This document shows positions 22,330 through 34,600 of a DNA stretch of 64,000 nucleotides, piece after piece. The position numbers were made by a program, and so were the translations under genes. Under the pieces are notes generated by a model. That model was not told where the DNA came from and did not search any database. It saw only the letters and a list, made by a program, of their open reading frames with translations. The stretch comes from Colocasia esculenta (Eukaryota > Streptophyta > Magnoliopsida > Alismatales > Araceae): NCBI GenBank assembly GCA_014218235.1, contig CM024766.1, forward strand, positions 68,747,207-68,811,206, in the 5' to 3' direction. How positions within the stretch are numbered: the stretch's first letter is position 1; each line of letters starts with the position of its first letter.

Positions 22330-23472
22330 TTGCATGGTCGGCTGAGGGCATCCAAATGGTATCTGGATAGTGGATGCTCAAGGCACATGACAGGAGATAG
22401 AAAGCTATTTACAACATTTATAAGTGAAGTTGGTCAAGTAACTTATGGTGACAATGGAAAAGGAAAAGTACTAGGATGTGGAACCGTTGGTACTAAGGAA
22501 AAGAATCTGATTGAAGATGTTATGTATGTAGAAGGACTAAAGCATAACTTAATTAGTATTAGTCAGCTATGTGACAAAGGGCATACAGTGAATTTTTAGA
22601 ATGATAAGTGTATCATCCAGAAAGATAAAAAGATAGTTTTTGAAGCTCAAAGGGTAAAGAATCTGTACACTCTACAGTTAGCAGAATTAAGAGAAGTAAA
22701 TTTGTGTCTTGCAACAACCAAAAGTGAAGAGACTGAGTTGTGGCACAGAAGGCTAGGTCATACAAGCACCTCAGTAATCAAGAAATTAATAAAGCATGAT
22801 CTGGTTGAAGGTCTTCCTAGAATGAAAATCAAGAAATATGGAGTATGCTCAGCTTGTGCAAAAGGAAAACAGGCCAAGACTTCATTTCAGTCCAAGACAA
22901 TTGTTACAACTTCCAAGCCTTTGGAATCAATTCACATGGATCTATTTGGACCTATGAGGACAGTTAGTCTTGGAGGAAAAATCTATGGCTATGTATTAGT
23001 TGATGACTACTCAAGGTACACTTGGGTATCCTTTCTAGAAGCAAAATCTGAAGCATTTCAAGCATTTCTGAAATTCAGTAAGATAGTTCAGAAAAATCAG
23101 AAATTTCATATTACAAACATTAGATCTGATCATGGAGGTGAATTCAAGAATGAAGAATTCATGGAATTCTGTGAAGAAAATGGAATTGAACACAATGTTT
23201 CAGCACCTAGAACACCTCAACAGAATGGAGTAGCAGAAAGAAAGAATATGACACTGCTGGATATGGCCAGAACAATGTTGAATGAGTATAATTTACCAAA
23301 ATATTTCTGGGCAGAGGCAATTAATACAGTCTGCTACATTATCAACAGATGCATGATTAGACCTATTCTAAAGAAGACTCCTTATGAACTATACAAAGGA
23401 AAGAAGCCCAACATCAGTCATCTCAGACCTTTTGGCTGTAAGTGTTTTATTTTAAATAATGGTAAGGATAAT
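22330..23472 (+). pseudogene. Sire-A protease and integrase N-terminal and core region
   Basis: The protease motif WYLDSGCSRHMTG lies at about 22360, with catalytic D in DSG. The region continues through GLKHNLISISQLCDKGH and a stop at 22597. The pre-integrase zinc region follows with ELWHRRLGH at 22735 and CSACAKGKQAK at 22850. The integrase core has HMDLFGPM (first D), IRSDHGGEF (second D) and the NGVAERKN glutamate. The frame from 22702 is open until the Tek-1 insertion at 23473, where it breaks within FILNNGKDN. The rest of integrase resumes at 34927. Confidence 0.88.
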
Positions 23473-26400
23473 TGTAAGGCCCTCGAATTTTGTTGCATTA
23501 TTTTATTTCCTGTAAATAATTCATGTTTGTGTATGCATAGATGTACATAACTACGTATGTATTAACTAGTTACACTTATGTGTGCATGTGTATAATTAGT
23601 TGTAAATAATGTATGAATTGCATGGTGGTAGTGTGTACATGATAATACATATGTATGGCATGTATATATGTATAAGTTAAGTATGGTTTCTGCATGTTTT
23701 GAGTTCTGGTCGAAGGACCCAATTGGCGTCCACATGGATGGACGCCCATGCTGAGTCAGCGTCCACCTCGATCGACGCCAATACTTAAGCCAACGTCCAT
23801 TGATGTGGACGTTAAGATCTCTGACCTGCATGCGTTGCAGACCCCCGAAACTCGGGGCAAGCAAGCCCAGCCATTGGGGAGATGTCCCCAACGGCTAGCA
23901 GGCCTTCACATCACCTCTCCGGGGTTCCCCAAACCCCTCTCCTTTAAAGAAAACTCCTTCTGCACCAGAAAGAGCTCTCTTTGGCTCTTTGCAAAGAGGA
24001 GAGAAACCCTAGCTTCTGTGAGAAGGAAACAGAACTTTGCATGCTCTGATCTGGCAACTTGGAGCTTCACCCGATGGTTCCTTGCAACTGGAGGCCAGAG
24101 TGGACCAAGGAGAAGGCTTCCCCGACCCCAACCTGTTGTGGAGATCGACTGAGAACCAGGAGGAAGGAAGTTTTGGAGACTTCTTGGGACTGCCCAAGGA
24201 GAGCTTCATCAACCTCTTTGATCCCTTTGAAGATTTATTTAGAGGCAAGTACCCCATACATTTCGTCCATGTAGATGTCTAGTAGGGTTTTACTATTTTT
24301 ACAGATTTTAAATCGTGTCCTGGATCCTCCTTTTCACCCTGTATTTGGAGCTCGGTCTGTGCTCTTGCACAGACAGGAACTTGGCGTCAAGGCCTCTTGC
24401 CGCCAAGATCTCCAGTCTGCGTCCAGCGATCTTGCCGTCCAACTCCTTGAACGGCCAGAGACTGCCGTTAAGTTCTTCAGGACAGAACAGTGAGCTGTTC
24501 TTCCTGGTATATGACTATTTTCGATGTGTTTTCGCAATGAGGATATAATGTAACTTCTATATATTATGTATACTAGTTAATGTGGTGTGTGGGAGAATTA
24601 TTGTGCATTTTTTTGTGGATGGTAGAATTTATTAGCTTATTGGAATGCATGTGGAAGATATGGCTATGTATGTTCACCCACTATTCTCATGATCTGTGGA
24701 GAATTTGGGTGCCCTAAATTTTATAAACCATGCGTGTATGGGTCAGTCTGTGCCCTGCAATTACTGAAATTTTCCCATGCTCCTATGATTTACTGTAAAT
24801 TTCTGTTTTGGAAAATAGCAAACATGCGTAGGCTTGCAAAATTTATAGTAAATGGTGTGTTGTGCATTAAATCCGGGGGAAAATTTCTGAAATGATGTGT
24901 ATGTTGGGTTCAGGGCTGTGAACTGTTAAACCTGATGTTCGTGTTATGTTCCATGTTGAATTGAATTTTTAATAGCGTGAAAATGAATGTCTTAATTTCT
25001 GTAAATATCTGATAATTCGGAAAATCTAGAAATTTGCATGTGAGGTTATAAACCTGTAATCAAAATGTGGTTAAATTTACAGGCCATTGGGATAACCGTG
25101 GAATGCATTATGGGATTTCCATGCAAAAATATGTAATTAATGCATGCCATTATGAAACTGAGTTGAATTGTGTTTTCAAACTGATTACTATAAGTTACTG
25201 AATGTGTAATCTCCGTTATATGTAGTAACATGCTAGGAAAACCGAGCCATGTGTGAATGAAAGAATGTAAAGATGTGTGTGCGCCATGTGTAAAAATGTG
25301 TGTAAAAATCAGTATGTATAATGTGTAAGACTGTGCCAAGTGTGATACTGATTACATAGAGGGCCGTGGAACCGTACCATGGAAAAGTCCCCATGGGAAG
25401 GTTCAATGTGTTAAGATCCTAAGGGCATTAGGATGAAATCCTGGAGGTGGACAAGTACCACTGGTTAGGGTGGAGACTTGTTCTCCCGGTCTGCGCAGTC
25501 CAAGAGTCGTCACTATATTGCCTAGGTGACGTCTATGTGTATGTGTTATGTGATGTGTCCTTCTTATGGTGGTTTGGACTATGTGTCACGGCACTAAAGT
25601 GTAAAATGTGAAATGTGAAATGTGAATGTGATCATGTGTAAATTGTGTAGTGTGAATATGTGTAAATGTGCAATGTGTGAAAAGAGAACTATATGAATGG
25701 GAAATTGTGAAAACATGTGGAACCAATATGTGAGATTGTGAAATTGTAGTCCATGATATGATAATGTGAAATTATGTTACAACAGCAACCTAATTGTGGC
25801 TATGAGAATGTTTTATATGTGTAAAAATGCGTAGATCCATGCTAGTAGCACTTCTTGCATATGTGTGAACAATTCCATGTCTCGTTGTTATCATGTTGTA
25901 GTTTAATTAAGAATGTAGCTCTCATGTGAAGGGTATGAATTTCTAATCCATGACAAAAACAGCAACCTTAAAGTGTATAAAATGATAGTTTACATATGCA
26001 AAAATGTGTAGCAACCATGTTAGGAATGATTTCCTTCATGTATGTGAGAATCCCATGTTTAGTCGTTTCATGTTATAGTTTAATCTGAAGTGTGGTTTTC
26101 ATGTGATTGAATGAGTAGAGAGCATGTGATAGGATATTTATGTTGAATGTCTTAAATCATGTACCATGTGTTTAATTTGTAGAATTACTATGGTAGGTTG
26201 TCTCGTTATCAGTGTTCAAGCATGCTATATGTTTTGCCTTGTAAATTGGAATGTAAAAACCTACCGTGATATATGCATGTATGATGTGTGTGGAGATTAC
26301 TTGCTGAGTCTTTTAGACTCACTCCTTGCTTCGGCGTACAGGTTTAGTTGGTGACGTCACACCGTTGGAGGAGACAGTGGAGAGTGACTCCGAGCGTGGC

Positions 26401-26737
26401 GAGTAACTTGGAGGAGACATTGTGTGACTTTTGCTTTCATAGTATGTATTAAGGCATTGTAATAGAATTATCATGTAATTGTGGACAAACTATGTATTAA
26501 ATTTAGCACTTCAATTATGTGGACTTTAGTTCTTTTAAATTGTTAGTTGAATCATGTATGTTAAATGTGGATGATGAATGAAATGAAGACAGTGCTTCTT
26601 TACTTCCGCTACTCTGTATCTATATTTGTGTGTATCTCAATCATGTGATAGCGTTTGGGTAAATGCCCCACTGTGATAACGTTCACTATACCGACGTGGG
26701 TTGGTATAACCGTACCGGTATAATGAGGGTCGTCACA
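23473..26737 (+). repeat. 5' LTR of Tek-1
   Basis: 3265 bp, TGTAAGGCCCTCG to GGGTCGTCACA. A cluster of GGCGTCCA/TGGACGCC motifs lies at 23724-23815 and a second one at 24380-24475. A leader-like stretch with AAACCCTAGC follows at about 24004. The rest is AT- and TGTG-rich. Confidence 0.92.
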
Positions 26738-26742
26738 GGGAT

Positions 26743-26754
26743 TGGTATCAGAGC
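26743..26754 (+). other. primer binding site of Tek-1
   Basis: TGGTATCAGAGC, exactly the initiator tRNA-Met type, five bases after the 5' LTR. Confidence 0.9.
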
Positions 26755-27121
26755 GACCGATTGAGATTATACATAAATATACATGAATCATCATCTTCAT
26801 TACATGCTAAATCTTCATAGATTGTCCACATGTGTAGAATTGATTAATAATGAATGAAAATAGATAAGAAAATGGTTAGGAAATAAATTAACGTAGCTCT
26901 AATGGTGGCTGAAATTTATTACAGCCATGGCTTCGAGAGGTAGGCGTGGCGGAGCGCCGGCCCGTGAGGAGCGGGCGGAGCAGTAGGCCCCGGCACCGCC
27001 GGGTCCTGTACTTCCCCCACCGCCGCCTGTGGATTATGGAGTGTTCATGCAAGGTTTGGTGCAGGCCATGCAGACGCAGGCCCACACCCAGGCTGCACTC
27101 CAGGCTAAATTAGAGGCTCAG

Positions 27122-27208
27122 GTTAGCATAATTAATGCAAGTGTAGTCTGTTTTATTTAATTGTATGGTATTATGTTGAATGTGTATTATTGTTGTTGGA
27201 TGTAGCAG
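27122..27208 (+). other. intron-like segment 1 in Tek-1 gag
   Basis: Begins CAG|GTTAGC and ends GATGTAG or, three bases later, TAGCAG|GC; either acceptor keeps phase 0. It is 84 or 87 bp, T-rich, with an in-frame TAA. Length and composition fit a short plant intron. Confidence 0.55.
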
Positions 27209-27400
27209 GCTCAAGTACCAGCTCAGGACCATGGTGGACCTTCCATCATGGAAAGATTCAAGAGGATGCTGCCACCCTCTTTTAAGGGGGAGAGCGATCC
27301 GTTACTAGCTGAGAGTTGGATGAGGGAGATTGAAAAGATCTTCCGAGCTATTAGGTGTGCGGATGAGGATAAGGTTACTCTAGCCACCTATATGCTTCAG

Positions 27401-27479
27401 GTATGTGTTAGTTTTGTATGTTTGTATGTTCTATTAAGTTAGATTTGTTTAGATGGTGCTTATGAACGGTGTACTGCAG
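27401..27479 (+). other. intron-like segment 2 in Tek-1 gag
   Basis: Begins CAG|GTATGT and ends TACTGCAG|GA, 79 bp, phase 0, T-rich, with an in-frame TAG. CTATTAAG within it could serve as a branch site. Splicing joins the LATYMLQ and ERADVWW parts of the conserved gag motif without gap. Confidence 0.65.
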
Positions 27480-28202
27480 GAAAGAGCTGATGTATGGTGG
27501 GCTTCATTACTACGTACACAGTTTGAAGACGACGCGGTTGATGTTGCTTGGGACGAGTTCGTGAGGCTCTTTCGGGCCAAGTTTGTCCTCGAGCATATTC
27601 AAGATCGGATGGAGCAGGAGTTCCTCTCTTTGACTCAAGGCTCCATGACCGTGCTGGAGTATGAGGCAAGGTTTGTAGAACTATCTAAATATGCACCTCA
27701 TATCGTGACAGATGAGTGCAGGAAAGCAAAGAAGTTTGTGATGGGCCTGAAGCCATCACTGAGGACGAGGCTAGTGGCGTTCGACCATCACACCTTAGAC
27801 GAGGCCCTTAGCGCTGCCTGTAGGCAGGAGGGTGAGATGGAGCAATACCTTGAAGAGAAGAAGGCTTCACAGAAGAGACCTACAACTATGTTCCAGCGAT
27901 AGGATAAGAAGAAAGCGGTGTACCAGACACAGCAGCGATCAGTAGCAGTCGACAGTACTCAGGTACCCTCTGTACGTTCCCCTGGTGTGAAGAAAGAGTG
28001 TACCCACTGTGGGAAGACACATGGTGGTTCCGAGTGTTGGATGATTACGGGAAAGTGCTTGAAGTGCGGAAGCAGCGACCACAAGATCAAGGATTGTCCG
28101 AGACTTCAGTAGGGAATTCAGCGCGGAGCGCCAGCCCCAGCAGCGGTAGCGGCAGCAGCGCCAGCTACAGGAAGACCAGGAAGGCCTCGAGCCCCAGCTC
28201 GA

Positions 28203-28560
28203 GTGTTTGCTTTAGCACGCGAGGACGCCGAGCAGGCGGAGCATGTCACCGAAGGTACAGTTTTACTTCTAGGTGTGCACGCTCGGGTTTTGTTTGATAC
28301 GGGTGCTACTCACTCGTTCATTTCCGAGCGGTTTGCTAGGCAGTTAGCCCTAGAGTCAGGCATAGAGTCTGAGGATTTAGAGGTCCCTTTGTCTGTGCAC
28401 ACCCCTGCGGGTACGGTATCGACTAGGAAGTGCATTCCGTCGTTACCTGTGTGCATTGAGGATAGAATCCTAGAAGGGTGTTTCTTCTTGCTAAAGATGA
28501 AGGACTATGATGATATTCTTGCTCTGGATTGGCTAGAGGAGCACTATGCGTTAGTGATTG
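28203..28560 (+). pseudogene. Tek-1 aspartic protease
   Basis: In the same frame as gag. The active site is DTGATHSF at about 28297. The protein continues with FARQLALE and LPVCIEDRILEG, then KDYDDILALDWLEEHYAL. A single-base deletion near 28555 moves the frame before RT. It would process the Tek-1 polyprotein if intact. Confidence 0.88.
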
Positions 28561-30190
28561 TCGTGGGAAGAGGATTGTTTTCCGCATTCCTGGTGAGGAT
28601 GAGTTCTCTCATCCCTTGCCAAGGAACTTGGTGGGAAAGTTAGTCATCTCTGCCATGAAGGCGATGCGTATGGTAAACAAGGGTTGTGACGCTTTTCTTG
28701 CCAACGTGGTATTAGTACCAGAGGCTGATGAGTCACCTACTCTTGCAGAGATCGAGGTAGTGCAGGATTTTCCAGAAGTCTTTCCTGATGATTTATCTGG
28801 ATTGCCATCGGATAGAGAGATAGAGTTTACCATAGAGTTGCTTCCGGGCACCTCTCCTATCTCGAAGGCTCCATATCGGATGGCACCTGCGGAGTTAGCC
28901 GAGTTGAGGAGGCAGTTGCAAGAGTTGTTAGATAAGGGATTTATTCGCCCTAGTGTTTCCCCTTGGGGCGCACCTGTATTGTTCATCGAGAAGAAAGACG
29001 GGTCACTTAGGTTATGCATTAACTACAGAAAGCTGAACCAAGTGACTGTGAAGAACAGGTATCCCTTACCTCGTACTGATGATTTGTTTGACCAGTTGCA
29101 AGATGCATCAGTCTTTTCTAAGATTGATTTGTGATCTGGTTATCATCAGTTGAGGATTCGGAGTGAGGATGTGTTCAAGACGGCATTCAGATCCCGTTAT
29201 GGACATTATGAGTTTTTGGTTCTTCCTTTCGGATTGACCAACGCCCCTACAGCGTTCATGGATCTCATGAACAGGGTGTTTAGGCCGTATCTAGATAGCT
29301 TTTTTGTAGTGTTTATTGATGATGTGCTGGTCTACTCTTCGAACGAGGCCACACACCGTCAGCATTTGAGGGTAGTATTAGAGGTTCTCCGTGAGCATAA
29401 GCTGTATGATAAGTTCAGCAAGTGCGATTTCTGGTTGCGCGAGGTTCACTTCCTCGGGCATGTTATCTCCGGTGCTGGTGTTGCAGTTGACCCAGCAAAG
29501 GTTCAGGCAGTTATGGATTGGGAGACTCCCAAGACCCCTTCGGAGATTCGTAGTTTTCTGGGTTTGGCTGGTTACTATCGGTGATTCATTGAGGGATTTT
29601 CATCCATCGCCGCCCCATTGACTCAGCTCACCAGAAAGGGAGTGAAGTTTGTCTGGTCCGAGAAGTGTGAGAGTAGTTTTCAATTGTTGAAGACTAAGCT
29701 CACGTCAGCTCCGGTGTTAGTCTTACCGAGCGGTGTAGAGGGTTTTGCTATCTACACGGATGCGTCTCGGATTGGCTTAGGCTGTGTGCTAATGCAGCAA
29801 GGAAGGGTAGTGGCTTATGCTTCTCGTCAGTTGAAGGAGCATGAAAGAACTATCCGACTCATGATTTGGAGCTCGCAGCAGTGGTTCATGCACTAAAGAT
29901 CTGGAGGCACTATCTTTATGGTGTCAGATTTGAGGTGTTTACCGACCACAAGAGCTTGAAGTATCTTTTCTCCCAAAAGGAATTAAACCTGAGGCAGAGA
30001 AGATGGATTGAGTTCTTGAAGGACTATGACTTCGACCTTCAGTATCACCCTGGGAAGGCGAATGTCGTAGCAGATGCTCTGAGTAGAAAGAGGCCATCTC
30101 TCCAGCAGGACTGGAAGATGTTGGAGGATGCGGCTTGCGCGTTGACTGAGTTAGAGCCATCGCTATGCCAGGCTTTTGTAGCTCAGTTAT
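28561..30190 (+). pseudogene. Tek-1 reverse transcriptase-RNase H
   Basis: RT begins near 28740 (VVQDFPEVFPDDLSGLP). It has YRMAPAELAELRRQL, WGAPVLFIEKKDGSLRLCI (split here as WGAPVLF and KKDGSLRLC), then VFSKIDL followed by a TGA at 29132, where CGA (arginine) is usual. The catalytic box is VVFIDDVLVYS at about 29310. A second TGA at 29582 also replaces a likely CGA. RNase H carries IYTDASRIGLGCVL at about 29750 and FTDHKSLKYLF at about 29937. Single-base deletions near 29845 and 30195 change frame. Every stop is a C-to-T type change. Confidence 0.88.
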
Positions 30191-31613
30191 CCCTTAGGTC
30201 CTCGTTTTGGATGAGGTGATCGAGCAACAGAAAGCCGACCCTAGACTCTTAGAGTTAGTGGGCAAGGCAGGCATTGCTCGTGATGAGGACGGTGTGATTA
30301 GATTCCATCACCGTGTTTGTGTCCCTGATTTGGTAGATGTCCGTGAGCATGTGTTAGCGGAGGCTCACAGGTCGAGATTCTCTATTCATCCGGGTAACAC
30401 TAAGATGTACCAGGATTTGAAGAGGTCCTTTTGGTGGTCCGGCATGAAGAGGGATGTGGCAGATTATGTATCCCGGTGTTTAGTGTGCCAGCAAGTGAAG
30501 GCCGAGCGACAGCGACCATCCGGCCTTATGCAAAGGATGGAGATCCCAGTGTGGAAGTGGGAAGCTGTCACTATGGACTTTGTTTCGGGTTTGCCTCGAT
30601 CTAGAAGGGGCAATGACTCGATTTGGGTAGTTGTAGATAGATTCTCGAAGACTGCGCATTTCTTGCCTATGAAGAAGAAGCAGTCGGTTGAGAGTTTAGC
30701 TAGATTGTATGTTAGTAGTATGGTTAGATTGCATGGTGTGCCGAAGTCGATCATTTCGGATCGAGATCCGAGATTTACTTCGAGGTTGTGGAAGGGTCTT
30801 CAGCATGCGTTAGGTTCGGAGCTGAAGCTCAGTTCGGCGTTTCATCCCCAGACAGATGGACAGTCCGAGAGGACTATCCAGACGCTCGAGGATATGTTGA
30901 GAGCATGTGTACTAGATTGGAAGGATGATTGGGAGCGTCATCTACCTCTAGTGGAGTTCTCATACAACAACAACTTTCATGCGAGTATTGGTATGGCTCA
31001 ATTTGAGGCGTTGTATGGTAGGCCTTGTAGATCTCCTTTATGTTGGGAGGAGACCGGTGATAGGCAGCTGATCGGTCGGGAGTTAGTTCAGGAGACTTCG
31101 GATAAGGTCCAGCTTATCAGGAAGAGGCTTGTTGCGGCACAGGATAGGCATAAGAGCTATGCCGACAACAGGAGGAAGGATTTGGAGTTCGAGGAGGGTG
31201 AACATGTCTTCTTGAAGATATCACCTACTCATGGTGTCGTCAGATTTGGCAGGCATAGTAAGTTGAGCCCTAGATTCATTGGCCCGTATGAGATTCTCAG
31301 ACGATTGGGCAGCGTGGCATATGAGCTAGCTTTACCCCCAGCTTTAGCTAGTGTTCATCCCGTTTTCCACGTTTCTATGCTCAGGAAGTATGTCCGAGAT
31401 CCATCTCATGTGATTAGTCATGAGCCAGTGGAGATTCAGCCAGATTTGTCGTATGTGGAGCAACCAGTAGCTATTCTTGACCGGAAGGTTCAGCATCTCC
31501 GGAACAAGGGTATTGCGTCGGTGAAAGTTCTATGGCGGAACTTCTCGCGAGAGGAGGCTACTTGGGAGCTTGAGGATGCGATGAAGAAGAAGTATCCCTG
31601 TTTATTTGAGTAG
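30191..31613 (+). pseudogene. Tek-1 integrase with chromodomain
   Basis: Open from about 30191 to the stop at 31613, counted from M at 30207. The zinc-binding motif is H54, H61, C91, C94. The catalytic triad is D124, D185, E221, with 35 residues between the last two, the DD35E spacing. A GPY/F module follows (RFIGPYEILRRLGSVAYEL). The C-terminal chromodomain-like segment is VKVLWRNFSREEATWELED. The chromodomain of such elements is known to steer insertion to heterochromatin. This domain is the only long uninterrupted Tek-1 frame, but upstream frameshifts separate it from its polyprotein. Confidence 0.9.
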
Positions 31614-31645
31614 TTTTATTTAAACTTCGAGGACGAAGTTTCTTT

Positions 31646-31658
31646 AAGGGGGAGAGGG
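31646..31658 (+). other. polypurine tract of Tek-1
   Basis: AAGGGGGAGAGGG directly before the 3' LTR. Confidence 0.9.
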
Positions 31659-34600
31659 TGTAAGGCCCTCGAATTTTGTTGCATTACTTTATTTCCTGTA
31701 AATAATTCATGTTTGTGTATGCATAGATGTACATAACTACGTATGTATTAACTAGTTATACTTATGTGTGCATGTGTATAATTAGTTGTAAATAATGTAT
31801 GAATTGCATGGTGGTAGTGTGTACATGATAATATATATGTATGGCATGCATATATGTATAAGTTAAGCATGGTTTCTGCATGTTTTGAGTTCTGGCCGAA
31901 GGACCCAATTGGCGTCCACATGGATGGACGCCCATGCTGAGTCAGCGTCCACCTCGATGTACGCCAATACTTAAGCCAACGTCCATTGATGTGGACGTTA
32001 AGATCTCTGACCTGCATGCATTGTAGACCCCAAAACTCTGGGGCAAGCAAGCCTAGCCATTGGGGAGATGTCCCCAACGGCTAGCAGGCCTTCACATCAC
32101 CTCTCTGGGGTTCCCCAAACCCCTCTCATTTAAAGAAAACTCCTTCTGCACCAGAAAGAGCTCTCTTTGGCTCTTTGCAAAGAGGAGAGAAACCCTAGCT
32201 TCTGTGAGAAGGAAACTAAACTTTGCATGCTCTGATCCGGCAACTTGGAGCTTCACCCGGTGGTTCCTTGCAACTGGAGGCCAGAGTGGACCAAGGAGAC
32301 GGCTTCCCCGACCCCAACCTGCTGTGGAGATCAACTGAGAACCAGGAGGAACGAAGTTTTGGAGACTTCTTGGGACTGCCCAAGGAGAGCTTCATCAACC
32401 TCTTTGATCCCTTTGAAGATTTATTTAGAGGCAAGTACCCCATACATTTCGTCCATGTAGATGTCTAGTAGGGTTTTACTATTTTTACAGATTTTAAATC
32501 GTGTCCTGGATCCTCCTTTTCACCCTGTATTTGGAGCTCGGTCTGTGCTCTTGCACAGACAGGAACTTGGCGTCAAGGCCTCTTGCCGCCAAGATCTCCA
32601 GTCTGCATCCAGCGATCTTGCCGTCCAACTCCTTGAACGGCCAGAGACTGCCGTTAAGTTCTTCAGGACAGAACAGTGAGCTGTTCTTCCTGGTATATGA
32701 CTATTTTCGATGTGTTTTCGCAATGAGGATATAATGTAACTTCTATATATTATGTATACTAGTTAATGTGGTGTGTGGGAGAATTATTGTGCATTTTTTT
32801 TGTGGATGGTAGAATTTATTAGCTTATTGGAATGCATGTGGAAGATATGGCTATGTATGTTCACCCACTATTCTCATGATCTGTGGAGAATTTGGGTGCC
32901 CTAAATTTTATAAACCATGCGTGTATGGGTCAGTTGTGCCCTGCAATTACTGAATTTTTCCCATGCTCCTATGATTTACTGTAAATTTCTGTTTTGGAAA
33001 ATAGCAAACATGCGTAGGCTTGCAAAATTTATAGTAAATGGTGTGTTGTGCATTAAATCCGAGGGAAAATTTTTGAAATGATGTGCATGTTGGGTTCAGG
33101 GCTGTGAACTGTTAAACCTGATGTTCGTGTTATGTTCCATGTTGAATTGAATTTTTAATAGCGTGAAAATGAATGTCTTAATTTCTGTAAATATCTGATA
33201 ATTCAGAAAATTCTAGAAATTTGCATGTGAGGTTATAAACCTGTAATCAGAATGTGGTTAAATTTACAGGCCATTGGGATAACCGTGGAATGCATTATGG
33301 GATTTGCCATGCAAAAATATGTAATTAATGCATGCCATTATGAAAATGAGTTGAATTGTGTTTTCAACCTGATTACTATAAGTTACTGAATGTGTAATCT
33401 CTGTCATCTATAGTATCATGCTAGGAAAATAGAGCCATGTGTGAATGAGAGAATGTAAAGGTGTGTGTGCGCCATGTGTAAAAATGTGTGTAAAAATCGG
33501 TATGTGTAATGTGTAAGACTGTGCCAAGTGTGATACTGCTTCCATAGAGGGCCGTGGAACCGTACCATGGAAAAGTCCCCATGGGAAGGTTCAATGTGTT
33601 AAGATCCTAAGGGCATTAGGATGAAATCCTGGAGGTGGACAAGTACCACTGGTTAGGGTGGAGACTTGTTCTCCCGGTCTGCGCAGTACAAGAGTCGTCA
33701 CTATATTGCCTAGGTGACATCTATGTGTATGTGTTATGTGATGTGTCCTTCTTATGGTGGTTTGGACTATGTGTCACGGCACTAAAGTGTAAAATGTGAA
33801 ATTTGAAATGTGAATGTGATCATGTGTAAATTGTGTAGTGTGAATATGTGTAAATGTGCAATGTGTGAAAAGAGAACTATCTGAATGGGAAATTGTGAAA
33901 ACATGTGGAACCAATATGTGAGATTGTGAAATTGTAGTCTATGATATGATAATATGAAATTATGTTACAACAACAACCTAATTGTGGCTATGAAAACGTT
34001 TTATATGTGTAAAAATGCATAGATCCATGCTAGTAGCACTTCTTGCATATGTGTGAACAATTCCATGTTTTGTTGTTATCATGATGTAGTTTAATTAAGA
34101 ATGTAGCCCTCATGTGAAGGGTATGAATTTCTAATCCATGACAAAAACAACAACCTTGATGTGTATAAAATGATAGTTTACATATGCAAAAATGTGTAGC
34201 AACCATGTTAGGAATGATTTCCTTCATGTATGTGAGAATTCCATGTTTAGTCGTTTCATGTTATAGTTTAATCTGAAGTGTGGTTTTCATGTGATTGAAT
34301 GAGTAGAGAACATGTGATAGGATATTTATGTTGAATGTCTTAAATCATGTACCATGTGTTTAATTTGTAGAATTACTATGGTAGGTTGTCTCATTATCAG
34401 TGTTCAAGCATGCTATATGTTTTGCCTTGTAAATTGGAATGTAAAAACCTACCGTGATATATGCATGTATGATGTGTGTGGAGATTACTTGCTGAGTCTT
34501 TTAGACTCACTCCTTGCTTTGGCGTACAGGTTTAGTTAGTGATGTCACACCGTTGGAGGAGATAGTGGAAAGTGACTCCGAGTGTGGCGAGTAACTTGGA

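Larger units (their letters stand above)
26927..28202 (+). pseudogene. Tek-1 gag with two intron-like interruptions
   Basis: ATG at 26927 (MASRGRRGGAPAREE). A TAG at 26984 follows a glutamine codon where CAG is likely. Two GT-AG segments interrupt the frame: 27122-27205 (or 27208) and 27401-27479. Both contain stops, and removing them restores one frame: KLEAQ joined to AQVPAQ, and TLATYMLQ joined to ERADVWW. The joined middle exon is 192 bases. The gag domain then runs through FRAKFVLEHIQDRMEQEFLS and MTVLEYEARFVELSKYAP. Two zinc knuckles follow: CTHCGKTHGGSEC and CLKCGSSDHKIKDC (27995-28110). Further TAGs at 27900 and 28110 also replace likely CAG codons. The same frame runs on into the protease. 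Confidence 0.82.

Noticed and set aside
26872..26924. Possible intron just before the Tek-1 gag ATG (TTATTACAG acceptor)
   Set aside because: The nearest donor would give only about 53 bp, shorter than usual plant introns, and the segment is non-coding, so there is no frame evidence.
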